Below the pieces are notes generated by a model. It was given only the letters and a program-made list of their open reading frames with translations. It ran no database searches and had not been told where the DNA came from. This document shows, one piece after another, positions 15,611 to 24,217 of a stretch of DNA of 59,940 nt; within the stretch, counting starts at the first letter, position 1, and the number at the start of each line of letters is the position of its first letter. A program made the translations under genes and the position numbers. The DNA is taken from assembly GCA_934465295.1 (NCBI GenBank), contig CAKSKU010000017.1, forward strand, positions 1 to 59,940. Reading direction: 5' to 3'. This stretch comes from an uncultured Oscillospiraceae bacterium (GTDB lineage Bacteria > Bacillota > Clostridia > Oscillospirales > Ruminococcaceae).

Positions 15611-18229
15611 TTATTTAAACGCTTTGATAGACTCCTCGATCTTAGCCATCTTTTCAAGAGCCTTTGCAAGCTTTGCCTTTTCTGCTTCTACCTGCTGCTG
15701 AGGTGCTTTTGCGAGGAAGCCCTGATTGTTGAGCTTGCCCTGAGAGAAGTCGATATCCTTTTGTACGGCTTTCTTTTCCTTGTCGAGACGTGCAAGCTCC
15801 TTTTCCTTATCTACGAGCTGGTCGAGTGGGATAAATATCCTTGCGCTGTCGGTTACGACCGTTACAGCATCGGGCATATCTACCTTATCGGCGATCTCGA
15901 CTTCGGAAGCGGAAGCAAGTCTTTCAAAGAAGAGTACGCCCTGCTCGAATGTTGCCTTTTCTGCTGTTTCGATGTGGAGCGCTGCCTTTACGGACGGCGG
16001 AACGTTCATCTCTGCACGGCGGTTTCTGACAGCCTTGATAGCGGTGATGATCTTTTCAAAGCTTACCTCGTCATCGGCGAAGTCAAGTGCGCTGTCGTAA
16101 ACGGGGAAGTCAGCGAGCATAATTGCGCCCTCGCCCTCGCAGAGTGTCTGCCATATCTCTTCCGTGATGAACGGCATAAACGGGTGGAGAAGCTTGAGCA
16201 TACCCTTCATTACCCAGACGAGAACCTGCTGTGCGGTCTGTGCAGTTTCGCCGCCTGCCTGGATCCTCGGCTTTGTAAGCTCGATATACCAGTCGCAGTA
16301 AACATCCCAGATGAAGTCATAGAGTTTTGAAACAGCAACGCCGAGTTCAAAGCTTTCGAGGTTCTGATTTACTTCCTTGGCGAGGGTATTGAACTTGCTT
16401 ACTACCCATTTATCCTCGACATTGAGGTTCTTCGGGAGTTCTGCTGCCTTGAAGTCGTCGGGGAGGTTCATCATAATGAATCTTGAAGCGTTCCAGAGCT
16501 TATTTGCGAAGTTACGGGAGGCCTTTACCTTGTCCTCCATATAACGCATATCGTTGCCCGGTGCGTTGCCCGTTGCGAGCATAAAGCGGAGAGCGTCTGC
16601 GCCGTACTTGTCGATCTCAACGAGCGGATCAACGCCGTTTCCGAGCGACTTGGACATCTTTCTGCCCTGTGAATCCCTTACAAGTCCGTGGATAAGGACT
16701 GTGTTGAACGGAACTTCGCCCGTATGCTCGATTCCGCTGAACATCATTCTTATTACCCAGAAGAAGATGATATCGTAACCCGTGACGAGTGTATTTGTAG
16801 GATAGAAATATTTGAGATCTTCGGTCTGTTCGGGCCAGCCGAGTGTGGAGAACGGCCAGAGTGCCGAGCTGAACCATGTATCGAGCGTATCGCTGTCCTG
16901 ACGCATCGGCTTTCCGCACTTAGGACAAACTGCGCCGTCTTCCTTTGTTACGACCATTTCGCCGCAGTCGTCGCAGTAGAAAGCAGGTATCTGATGACCC
17001 CACCAGACCTGACGGGAGATACACCAGTCCTTGATATTTTCGAGCCAGTGATAGTAAATTTTATCGAAACGCTCTGGGACGAATTTTGTCTTGCCCGTTT
17101 TAACAGCTTCGATAGCAGGTTTTGCAAGAGGTTCCATCTTAACGAACCACTGTGTTGAAACTCTCGGCTCAACGGTCGTTCCGCAGCGGTAGCAAACGCC
17201 GACGTTGTGGTTGTAGTCTTCTACCTTGATAAGTGCGCCCTCTGCTTCGAGGTCGGCAACGATAGCCTTTCTTGCTTCGTATCTGTCCATGCCTGCGTAC
17301 TTCGGATAGTCGTCGGTGATCTTTGCATCTTCTGTGAGAACGTTGATAACGGGGAGCTTGTGACGGAGACCGACTTCAAAGTCGTTAGGGTCGTGTGCAG
17401 GAGTGATCTTTACAACGCCCGTACCGAAGTCTGTCTCAACATAATCATCGGCAACGATAGGGATTTCACGGTGAACTATCGGGAGGATAACTGTCTTGCC
17501 GACAAGATCCTTGTAACGCTCGTCAGCAGGGTTTACAGCAACGGCTGTATCGCCGAGGAGAGTTTCGGGACGAGTTGTAGCAAGCTCGATATATCCGCTG
17601 CCGTCGGAAAGGGGATAGCGGAGATGCCAGAAATGACCTGCCTGATCTTCATAATTTACTTCCGCATCGGAAATAGAGGTCTTGCAGTGAGGACACCAGT
17701 TGATTATCCTCTCGCCTCGGTAGATAAGTCCCTTATTAAAAAGGTTTACGAAAACCTCACGGACAGCCTTGTTGCAGCCCTCGTCCATTGTGAAGCGTTC
17801 TCTCGACCAGTCGCAGGAGCAGCCGAGCTTTTTGAGCTGTTCAACGATCCTGCCGCCGAACTTTGCTTTCCATGCCCATGCTCTTTCCATAAATGCCGAT
17901 CTGCCGATCTGTTCCTTGGTAAGACCCTCTTCAGCCATAGCCGCAACGATCTTGGCTTCGGTAGCGATAGCAGCGTGGTCAGTGCCCGGGAGCCAGAGTG
18001 CGGAGTAGCCTCTCATACGCTTCCAGCGGATAAGGATATCCTGCAGGGTCTCGTCAAGGGCGTGACCCATGTGGAGCTGTCCCGTGATGTTCGGAGGGGG
18101 GATAACGATAGTGTATGGTTCTTTCTTCGGGTCAACGCTTGCCTTGAAGCACTCGTTGTCCATCCAGTATTTATAAATTTTGTCCTCTACCTCGCCGGGT
18201 TCGTAGAGCTTCGGAAGCTCTCTTTTCAT
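15611..18229 (-). CDS. valS: Valyl-tRNA synthetase
   Basis: Charges tRNA-Val. The 872-residue length is normal. The class I signatures are present: GQLHMGHA (HIGH motif) near residue 50 and KMSKS at about residues 524-528, followed by the anticodon-binding region and a C-terminal coiled coil rich in K, E, A and Q that contacts tRNA. The start at 18229 (MKRELPKLYE) follows GGAGG with normal spacing; the frame is open for another 38 codons upstream but lacks family similarity there. The upstream 190 bases contain no T-box signature; a GAGGAA...TTCCTC hairpin is the only structure seen. Its 3' end abuts composite repeat R2. Confidence 0.95.
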   Translation of the reverse strand: MKRELPKLYEPGEVEDKIYKYWMDNECFKASVDPKKEPYTIVIPPPNITGQLHMGHALDETLQDILIRWKRMRGYSALWLPGTDHAAIATEAKIVAAMAEEGLTKEQIGRSAFMERAWAWKAKFGGRIVEQLKKLGCSCDWSRERFTMDEGCNKAVREVFVNLFNKGLIYRGERIINWCPHCKTSISDAEVNYEDQAGHFWHLRYPLSDGSGYIELATTRPETLLGDTAVAVNPADERYKDLVGKTVILPIVHREIPIVADDYVETDFGTGVVKITPAHDPNDFEVGLRHKLPVINVLTEDAKITDDYPKYAGMDRYEARKAIVADLEAEGALIKVEDYNHNVGVCYRCGTTVEPRVSTQWFVKMEPLAKPAIEAVKTGKTKFVPERFDKIYYHWLENIKDWCISRQVWWGHQIPAFYCDDCGEMVVTKEDGAVCPKCGKPMRQDSDTLDTWFSSALWPFSTLGWPEQTEDLKYFYPTNTLVTGYDIIFFWVIRMMFSGIEHTGEVPFNTVLIHGLVRDSQGRKMSKSLGNGVDPLVEIDKYGADALRFMLATGNAPGNDMRYMEDKVKASRNFANKLWNASRFIMMNLPDDFKAAELPKNLNVEDKWVVSKFNTLAKEVNQNLESFELGVAVSKLYDFIWDVYCDWYIELTKPRIQAGGETAQTAQQVLVWVMKGMLKLLHPFMPFITEEIWQTLCEGEGAIMLADFPVYDSALDFADDEVSFEKIITAIKAVRNRRAEMNVPPSVKAALHIETAEKATFEQGVLFFERLASASEVEIADKVDMPDAVTVVTDSARIFIPLDQLVDKEKELARLDKEKKAVQKDIDFSQGKLNNQGFLAKAPQQQVEAEKAKLAKALEKMAKIEESIKAFK

Positions 18230-18360
18230 ATTAATATTCCTCCATTCAGATTTATATATATCATAAATTATTATGCCATAAAAAAGCTCTGCCGTCAATA
18301 ACCGAGGAACGTCATTCCTCACCGATCGGCAATTTTTCTTCATTTTGTTACGAAAACAAT

Positions 18361-18385
18361 GTAGGGGGGACCGGAAACCCGTCCC
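18361..18385. repeat. Small GTAGGGG...CCCGTCCC palindromic repeat
   Basis: Another copy of the short palindrome seen at 3094-3118 and 13762-13782, between valS and the HTH gene. Confidence 0.55.
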
Positions 18386-18421
18386 ATACAGTATTTATTT
18401 GAAAATGCAGATATACAGTCG

Positions 18422-18670
18422 TTATTTTTCAGGATAAAAAACCCTCAGCCTGTTTTTCACGGGGTAAGGCTCGGAAATATCGGCAAGACCGCATAAATAG
18501 TCAATACTGACATGGTAAAGCACCGCAAGCTTCGCCGCATGGGAGATAGGAATGTCGATAGCGCCGCTCTCATACCGTGAATATATCGACTGGCTGACAT
18601 AAAGGTAGTCGGCTATCTGCTGCTGGGAGTAACGGTGGCTTCGCCGAAGCTCCTTAAGCCGTAATTTCAT
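18422..18670 (-). CDS. XRE-family HTH regulator coupled to a CBS protein
   Basis: An 82-residue protein. Residues 1-60 are a Cro/CI helix-turn-helix (LRRSHRYSQQQIADYLYVSQ, SIYSRYESGAIDIPISHAAK), with a short basic C-terminal tail. Its ATG overlaps the stop of the upstream CBS gene by four bases (ATGA), so the two products are made together. A CBS pair senses adenine nucleotides in many proteins, so this looks like a split sensor-regulator, but a physical partnership is only inferred from the coupling. Confidence 0.8.
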   Translation of the reverse strand: MKLRLKELRRSHRYSQQQIADYLYVSQSIYSRYESGAIDIPISHAAKLAVLYHVSIDYLCGLADISEPYPVKNRLRVFYPEK

Positions 18671-19095
18671 TCAGCGCCTGCCGTTTCCTGTATTTTGATA
18701 TACTTATCGTAATAATGTTTAATGATATCACGCCTTGTAATAATCCCTGCAAAGCAGCCTCTGTCATCGACAACGGGAAGAAAGTTCTGATCCATTACCT
18801 GCATAACAAGCTCGTCAAGCTGCGCCGTGACCTTTATCGGCGGATTCCAGCCCTTGCGGATATAGTCGCCGACAGTGCAGTCGCCCATTTCCTCGGGCGA
18901 AAAGAGGTGGTCGTCCATTATCGCACGAAGAAAGTCACCCTCGCTGACAGTTCCGACGTAAACGCCGCTGCGGCTGATGACGGGGATAGCGGTGTAGCTG
19001 CTGTTTCGCAGGCAGTTGTATCCTTTTTCAAAGGTATCGTCATCATAAAGGAATTCGACTGTGTTTTTGGGGTGGAGCAGAAACAGAATATTCAT
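18667..19095 (-). CDS. CBS-domain-pair protein
   Basis: A 142-residue protein made of two CBS motifs: YNCLRNSSYTAIPVISRSGV...GTVSEGDFLRAI (about residues 25-65) and QVMDQNFLPVVDDRGCFAGI...ITRRDIIK (about 100-130). CBS pairs bind AMP, ATP, c-di-AMP or SAM and report energy or nucleotide state. The start at 19095 (MNILFLLH) follows AAAGGAC; the longer frame from 19125 adds ten residues with no ribosome site. It overlaps the HTH gene, its probable effector partner. Ligand not predictable by eye. Confidence 0.85.
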   Translation of the reverse strand: MNILFLLHPKNTVEFLYDDDTFEKGYNCLRNSSYTAIPVISRSGVYVGTVSEGDFLRAIMDDHLFSPEEMGDCTVGDYIRKGWNPPIKVTAQLDELVMQVMDQNFLPVVDDRGCFAGIITRRDIIKHYYDKYIKIQETAGAE

Positions 19096-19269
19096 AGCTT
19101 GTCCTTTCCGTTGTAGGTCGGTCAAAATTTCCGCACGGTGAAAACTTAAACAAATTTTATTTTACCATATTATTATGAAAATTGCAAATATTTTTTATAA
19201 AATCGCAGAAACTGTTGAAAACCACCGTTTAAGGCTTGTTAAACCGTAAAAAATTTGTCAAGTTGTTTA

Positions 19270-19298
19270 TTGAAACATAGCGAAGTTTAGTTTATAAT
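19270..19298 (+). promoter_or_regulatory. Promoter of the BMP lipoprotein gene
   Basis: TTGAAA (19270-19275), 17-bp spacer, TATAAT (19293-19298), giving a leader of about 85 nt. The leader holds several GTTTAAA and GTTAAA runs but no recognised riboswitch. Confidence 0.7.
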
Positions 19299-19392
19299 AT
19301 TTAAGACGGCTTTAAAACGGGTTTAAAAGCTTGTTAAAGGTCTGTCAAATAATGTCAAAGATTATGAAGAGAAAGAAAATGGAAGGTGTATT

Positions 19393-20553
19393 ATGAAACT
19401 GAAAAAAATCATCGCTGCGATCTCCGCAGCAGCAGTTCTTATGCTCACAGGCTGTTCTTCTGACACAGCTGACAACGGCTCTGCCGACGCAGCATCGGAC
19501 AGCGTATCCGCATCGACTATCCAGTACGCAAAGGAAGATATCAAGGTCGGCGTTATCCACATCGGCAACCCTGCTGACGGCTCCGGCTACTCCTACACAC
19601 ACGATGTCGGTATCCAGGATATGCAGGCTGCTCTCGGACTTTCCGATGACCAGATCATCAGAAAGAACAACGTAAGCGACGGCGACCCGACAGCTACCGA
19701 AACAGCTATCAGAGAGTGCATCGAAGCAGGCTGCAACATCATCTTCGGTACAAGCTGGGGATATATGGACACAATGGAAGCTCTCGCAGACGAGTTCCCG
19801 AACGTTGTTTTTTCCCACGGCACAGGCTATAAGAACAACGGCAAGAATATGAACAACTACTTCGGCAGAATCTATCAGGCAAGATATCTCTCCGGTATCG
19901 TTGCAGGTATGAAGACCGAATCCAACCTCATCGGCTACGTTGCAGCAATGGGCAGCGAGAACTCCGAGGTCACAGGCGGTATCGATGCATTTGCTATCGG
20001 CGTTGCTTCCGTAAATCCCGATGCAAAGATCTACGTTAAGGTAACAAACAGCTGGTATTCTCCGACAGAAGAAACAAACGCTGCAAAGGCTCTTATCGCT
20101 GAAGGCTGCGACGTTATCGCACAGCACTGCGATACTCCCAACCCACAGCTCGAAGCTGAAAGCGCAGGCGTATGGGGCGTTGGCTACAACAGTGATATGA
20201 TCAAGGACGCACCGGGCGCAACACTCACATCTGTTGAATGGCACTGGGGCGCATACTATACACAGGCTGTACAGCAGGTAATCGACGGCACATGGAACTG
20301 CGAGAACTACTACGGCGGTATGTCTGACGGACTTCTCGATATTTCCGACCTCAACTCCGCACTCTGCACAGATGAAATGCAGACAAAGGTTGACGAAGCA
20401 AAGAACGAGATCCTCAACAACGGCTTCAACGTATTTGACGGCGTTCTCGAAACCAATGACGGTTCAACAGTAGGCGAAGAGGGTTCAACTCTCGACGATG
20501 CAACTATCAAGGGCGGCATCAACTGGTACTATAAGAACGTTGAGGTCAAGTAA
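19393..20553 (+). CDS. BMP-family ABC transporter substrate-binding lipoprotein
   Basis: A 386-residue lipoprotein (lipobox LTGC) of the BMP/PnrA family, which usually binds nucleosides for import. Visible features are KVGVIHIGNPADGSGYSYTH after the signal, GCNIIFGTSWGYMD, the GYVAAMGSENSEVTGG segment and CDVIAQHCDTP. Length fits the family. It has its own promoter and stands alone: the permease and ATPase genes that normally follow are missing, and an 780-bp repeat pair begins at its stop codon. Its transporter may be elsewhere, or it may serve as a sensor. Ligand uncertain. Confidence 0.9.
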   Translation: MKLKKIIAAISAAAVLMLTGCSSDTADNGSADAASDSVSASTIQYAKEDIKVGVIHIGNPADGSGYSYTHDVGIQDMQAALGLSDDQIIRKNNVSDGDPTATETAIRECIEAGCNIIFGTSWGYMDTMEALADEFPNVVFSHGTGYKNNGKNMNNYFGRIYQARYLSGIVAGMKTESNLIGYVAAMGSENSEVTGGIDAFAIGVASVNPDAKIYVKVTNSWYSPTEETNAAKALIAEGCDVIAQHCDTPNPQLEAESAGVWGVGYNSDMIKDAPGATLTSVEWHWGAYYTQAVQQVIDGTWNCENYYGGMSDGLLDISDLNSALCTDEMQTKVDEAKNEILNNGFNVFDGVLETNDGSTVGEEGSTLDDATIKGGINWYYKNVEVK

Positions 20554-21332
20554 TTAATTCGGAATTAGGAATTCGGAATGCGGAATTATTTGCATAGCTC
20601 AACTTTGTTTGAGTGATGCGAAGCCAATCAGCTGGTCGAGCTGAGCACAGCTCGTCAGGTGTCCAGAGGGCGGAAGCCCTTTGGTCGCTCTCCGCAGAGA
20701 GCGAAATTCCCTAAACTTTAGCTAAAGGCATTGCCGCAAAAGAAAAATTACTAACAGCTATAAAGACGCAATTCACACGAAATAGGTAAAACGAACTATG
20801 AGAAATCAGTTTCGTAAACCTAAAAATGTGAATTGCGCCTATTCTGTTTTCCTAAACCAAACTATCCTCGGCATAAAATGCGCAGAGCGAAAGCGATAAG
20901 CATTTTATGCCGACATCGTTTGAATGGCGGTGGGATATGAGCGGGGAACGACATTTGCTGTTCTCACTAACATATCCCATCGCCGTTCATATAGCGTTGA
21001 AGCTTCAAATCCACTCACTTCGTTCGTGGATTTTTGCTTCAAGGATGGTTCTTCGGGTAAAATAATTGGCGCAATTCACATTTTTGGTTTGCCTTTTTTG
21101 ATGTGAATTGCGCCTTTTTTAACTGTTAGTGATTTACGCTTACTGCAACTGACATTTTGCTGTTAGTTTAGGGAGTTTCGCTCTCTGCGGAGAGCGACAA
21201 TGGGGCTCCTCGCCCCCTTGACCCCTCGCAAGCTGTGCTCAGCTTGACCAGCTGGTTGGCTTCGCAACACCGAAACAAAGTTAAGCTATGCAATAATTCC
21301 GAATTCCGCATTCCGAATTCCGAATTAAAAAT
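20554..21332. repeat. Composite multi-hairpin repeat, inverted pair (locus R3)
   Basis: Two half-units face each other and fill the gap between two convergent genes, touching both stop codons. Each half has a tail of GAATTCGGAAT-type short repeats, the GAGCTGAGCACAGCTC hairpin module, the CTCTCCGCAGAGAG hairpin and the GCGCAATTCACA...TGTGAATTGCGCC stem (20765-20839 and 21068-21114). The inner hairpins differ: GGCATAAAATGC type on the left (about 20870-20912), CTTCAAATCCAC type on the right (about 21000-21045). The right stem is shortened to 47 bp and is followed by six T. Confidence 0.85.
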
Positions 21333-22079
21333 TTACATCGCCGAAACTCCAATGACCGTAATATTGTCCGCACTTCCTCCGTTTTTGGCAAGCTCTACAA
21401 GTGCCTTCAGACGCTTAGGCAGCCTTATCGGCAATGCAAGCGTTTCCTCAAAATCACCTCTGGTTATATAGTCCGACAGCCCATCGCTGCATATCAGGAT
21501 AAGGTCGCCTGCCTGTATGCCGCCTTCGATGGGCGTTACTTCGACCGTCGGTTCTTCGGTCACGTTGCCGAGGACGGGGAAAATGACGTTGCGGTGCTTG
21601 TGTGTGCGCTTTTCATCGGCTGTGATCTCGCCCTGCTCATAGAGCATCTGGACGAGCGACTGGTCACGTGAAAGCTGTCTTACGCTGCCGCCCCTGTATC
21701 GGAAAAGCTTTGAATCGCCGACGTTTATCATGACGGCTGAACCGCTTTTATCTACCGCAAGTGCGCAGAGCGTTGTCTGCATATTGACGCTGTTGTTTTC
21801 GGCACCGTTTTTTTGCAGGGCATAATGTATATCGAGTATCTTTTTTTCATAGTCGATGCCCTCGGCAGGTCTCAGCGAACTAAGCAGCTCCAATGCGAGT
21901 CTTGACGCCACCTCGCCCCCGAGTTCGCCGCCCACGCCGTCGGCAACGGCTGTGATGAACGGCGCATTCAGCTCGCTTTCAAGCATTGTTGAATTTATTA
22001 CCGTTTTATTGATGAGAAAGGCGTCCTCGTTGTGATCTCTCACCGTTCCGACGTCTGTTATTCCGCAGCAGTAGTACAT
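21333..22079 (-). CDS. PP2C-family serine/threonine phosphatase (PrpC/Stp-like)
   Basis: A 248-residue metal-dependent protein phosphatase. The classic motifs appear in order: GTVRDHNEDAFL near residue 10, ADGVGGELGGEVAS near 45, NVGDSKLFRYRGG near 120, LILICSDGLSDYI near 195 and GGSADNITVI near 235, giving the aspartates of the two-metal centre. In Firmicutes this enzyme is usually paired with a PASTA-domain Ser/Thr kinase (PrkC) next to it; here no kinase gene is adjacent. GGAGG precedes the ATG. Function as a phosphatase is secure, substrates unknown. Confidence 0.93.
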   Translation of the reverse strand: MYYCCGITDVGTVRDHNEDAFLINKTVINSTMLESELNAPFITAVADGVGGELGGEVASRLALELLSSLRPAEGIDYEKKILDIHYALQKNGAENNSVNMQTTLCALAVDKSGSAVMINVGDSKLFRYRGGSVRQLSRDQSLVQMLYEQGEITADEKRTHKHRNVIFPVLGNVTEEPTVEVTPIEGGIQAGDLILICSDGLSDYITRGDFEETLALPIRLPKRLKALVELAKNGGSADNITVIGVSAM

Positions 22080-22252
22080 TAAAAGCCTCCGAAAAGGAAA
22101 AATCTATCTCGAAATACATTATACCTCAAAACCTTTTCATTTTCAACATCTGCGATATTTTTTTACAAATAAACTGCTGTATCGTCATACAGATTTTTTC
22201 TGCCTTAATTTGTGTAAATTGGACATATTGGCGTAAAATGGGCTATAAATGC

Positions 22253-22281
22253 TTGACAAAAAGGTAAAAACGGTGTATTAT
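22253..22281 (+). promoter_or_regulatory. Promoter of the PocR-chemoreceptor gene
   Basis: TTGACA (22253-22258), 17-bp spacer, TATTAT (22276-22281). A GGGAA...TTCCC hairpin (about 22303-22336) lies in the leader just before the ribosome site. Confidence 0.75.
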
Positions 22282-22354
22282 ATGTATAATAACTATAAGT
22301 ATAAGGGAATAACTGCGCCTTTGGCGTGTTTCCCTTTCGTTGGAGGGGATCAAA

Positions 22355-23353
22355 TTGGCAATTGCTCTTACAGATTTGATAAGCGTAAGCACACTTCAGT
22401 CCATTCAGGATGGTTTTGCAAGACTCACAGGCATGGCTGCGCTCACTACCGATGCTGACGGCAATGCTGTTACAAGAGGAAGCAACTTTACCGAATTTTG
22501 TATGGATATTACAAGAAAAAGCCGCACCGGCTCACAAAGATGCGCTCAGTGCGACAAAAAAGGCGGCGAGGACGCTCTCCTTTCAAGAAAATCCGTTTCC
22601 TATTCCTGCCACGCAGGGCTTGTTGATTTCGCTGCGCCTATTATGCTCGGCGGTGAGATGATCGGCTCGTTTGTCGGCGGTCAGGTGCTTACCGAAGAAC
22701 CCGATGAGGAAAAATTCCGTGCGATCGCAAGGGATATGGGCGTTGACGAGGATAAATACATAGCGGCTCTGCGCAAGGTCAAGATCGTTAGCAGAAGCCA
22801 GGTCGAGGCTGCGGCTGATTTCCTTTTCATCATTGCAGGACTTCTTTCACAGTCGGCTTATGACGCTTATGTCTCAAAGCAGAACAGCTCGGGACTCACA
22901 AGCCTTAACCAAAGTCTTTATAAAAAGGCTGACGAGGCAAGTCAGGTCGTAAAACACGCTCAAAAGTCTCTTAATTCGCTCAAGGACGCTTATGCGAACC
23001 TCAGCGAAATGGCTCAAGGCACATCTGCGGAGATCGTAAAGACCAACGATACCCTTAAGCAGATACAGGATATCGCACTTAATACAAAGATACTCGGCTT
23101 CAACGCTTCCATCGAAGCTTCAAGAGCAAAAGAAGCAGGAAAGGGCTTCGGCGTTATCGCACAGGAGGTCAGAAACCTCGCCGAGACGAGCCAGAGCTCC
23201 GCTGACAGCATACAGAGTGCGATGACAGGCATCGACAGCCGTTCAAAGTCTATCATCGAAAATATCGCAAACACGCAGAACCTTGTATCAAGCTGCTTCA
23301 AGGATATTGAACAGTTCGATGCACTTCTCACCGAGATAAAGAATATGAAGTAA
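22355..23353 (+). CDS. Soluble chemoreceptor with PocR ligand-binding domain
   Basis: A 332-residue protein without membrane segments. Residues about 5-165 form a PocR-type sensory domain with its cysteine pattern (FCMDITRKS, CAQCDKKGG, SYSCHAGLVDFAAPI), first defined in the 1,2-propanediol regulator PocR. Residues about 190-330 are a short methyl-accepting signalling hairpin; the tip region reads TKILGFNASIEASRAKEAGK then GFGVIAQEVRNLAE. This is a cytoplasmic receptor likely reporting an internal metabolite to CheA/CheW. The start is taken as TTG at 22355, which has GGAGGGG 6 bases upstream; a TTG at 22340 would overlap that site. A YjfB-like peptide gene follows by 39 bp. Confidence 0.88.
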   Translation: MAIALTDLISVSTLQSIQDGFARLTGMAALTTDADGNAVTRGSNFTEFCMDITRKSRTGSQRCAQCDKKGGEDALLSRKSVSYSCHAGLVDFAAPIMLGGEMIGSFVGGQVLTEEPDEEKFRAIARDMGVDEDKYIAALRKVKIVSRSQVEAAADFLFIIAGLLSQSAYDAYVSKQNSSGLTSLNQSLYKKADEASQVVKHAQKSLNSLKDAYANLSEMAQGTSAEIVKTNDTLKQIQDIALNTKILGFNASIEASRAKEAGKGFGVIAQEVRNLAETSQSSADSIQSAMTGIDSRSKSIIENIANTQNLVSSCFKDIEQFDALLTEIKNMK

Positions 23354-23392
23354 TACAAACGATCATACGGTCGCTAAAAGGAGGCAGATCTT

Positions 23393-23590
23393 ATGGATAT
23401 GAGTACATCTATCGCTTCAACCGCAATGGCAATGAAGCAGACGCAGTTCCAGCAGCAGGCAGGCATGAGCATACTCAAAAAGAGCATGGACGTAAGCTCG
23501 CAGCTCGCAATGGGAACTATCGAAATGATGAACGATAATGCCAAGGCTTTTGCAGGCGATATCGGCGCATTATTCGATGCAAGAGCGTAA
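23393..23590 (+). CDS. YjfB-like putative motility protein (65 aa)
   Basis: A 65-residue, methionine- and glutamine-rich helical protein (MAMKQTQFQQQAGMSILKKS, then MDVSSQLAMGTIEMMN) matching the small YjfB family, annotated as putative motility proteins and often expressed with flagellar genes. AAGGAGG precedes the ATG. It follows the PocR receptor gene by 39 bp and shares a terminator with it, so it is probably co-expressed with the receptor. No function has been shown for the family, to my knowledge. Confidence 0.75.
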   Translation: MDMSTSIASTAMAMKQTQFQQQAGMSILKKSMDVSSQLAMGTIEMMNDNAKAFAGDIGALFDARA

Positions 23591-23637
23591 ACACAGCATA
23601 GGCTGCGGAGACGTTCGTTTCGCACCGTAAATAAAAA

Positions 23638-23686
23638 GCAGACCTGTTTTCAAAGGCAATTCCGATGAAAACAGGTCTGCTTTTTT
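23638..23686 (+). terminator. Terminator after the YjfB-like gene
   Basis: GCAGACCTGTTTTCA pairs with TGAAAACAGGTCTGC (23666-23680) followed by six T. It has nearly the same stem as the terminator at 15083-15128. Confidence 0.9.
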
Positions 23687-23715
23687 ATGGCTTTTCGGGG
23701 CAGCACTCCCGGATT

Positions 23716-24204
23716 TTATTTGTGATATTTTCCCCCCGCATTTATCTGAAATGCGCGGTAAAGCTGTTCAAGGAGCATTATCCTCGCAAGCTGGTGAGGG
23801 AACGTCATATCCGACATCGAAAGCCGCAGATCGGCAAGTGCTTTTACCTCGGACGCAATTCCGAATGAGCTTCCGATAACGATGTTGACCGTGCTTTTCC
23901 CCTCATACGCCGATATACTTTGCAGCTTTTCCGCAAATTTGACTGAGGAAAGCTGCTTCCCCTCTATACACATTGCAATATTATAGCAGTTATTTCCGCT
24001 AAGTAATTGAGCAATAGCCTTTCCTTCGTTGGAAAGCGCAGCGTTTATCTCCTTTTCGGACGGAGAATCGGGAAGCCTGCTTTCCGCCAGCTCAACAATA
24101 TTAAGCTTGCAGAACGCCGAGAGCCGCTTGCTGTATTCCGCCGAAGCCTCACGCAGATAGCCCTCTTTGAGCTTTCCGACCGTGATGATATTAACATTTA
24201 GCAT
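23716..24204 (-). CDS. rlmH: 23S rRNA pseudouridine-1915 N3-methyltransferase RlmH
   Basis: Methylates pseudouridine 1915 in helix 69 of 23S rRNA. The 162-residue product has the SPOUT-family features of RlmH: NVNIITVGKLKEGYLREA at the start, CIEGKQLSS in the middle, and the knotted cofactor-binding end VNIVIGSSFGI...LSMSDMTFPHQLARIMLLEQ. The start at 24204 follows AAGGAG; the frame is open upstream to 24297 but family length is about 159 residues. It follows the YycJ-like hydrolase gene by 13 bp, the same order as in the walK-yycJ-rlmH region of other Firmicutes. Confidence 0.95.
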   Translation of the reverse strand: MLNVNIITVGKLKEGYLREASAEYSKRLSAFCKLNIVELAESRLPDSPSEKEINAALSNEGKAIAQLLSGNNCYNIAMCIEGKQLSSVKFAEKLQSISAYEGKSTVNIVIGSSFGIASEVKALADLRLSMSDMTFPHQLARIMLLEQLYRAFQINAGGKYHK

Positions 24205-24217
24205 AAAGCCACACTCC

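Noticed and set aside
17207..18301. 364-codon open frame antisense to valS
   Set aside because: valS on the other strand is unmistakable; this frame has no ribosome site or family resemblance.
18230..18420. Possible T-box before valS
   Set aside because: No T-box core sequence and too short a leader; only a small hairpin is present.
19345..20244. 299-codon open frame antisense to the BMP gene
   Set aside because: Cysteine-rich low-information translation of the opposite strand of a clear lipoprotein gene.
22340..22354. Earlier TTG start for the PocR chemoreceptor
   Set aside because: It would overlap GGAGGGG, which is better used as the ribosome site of the TTG at 22355.
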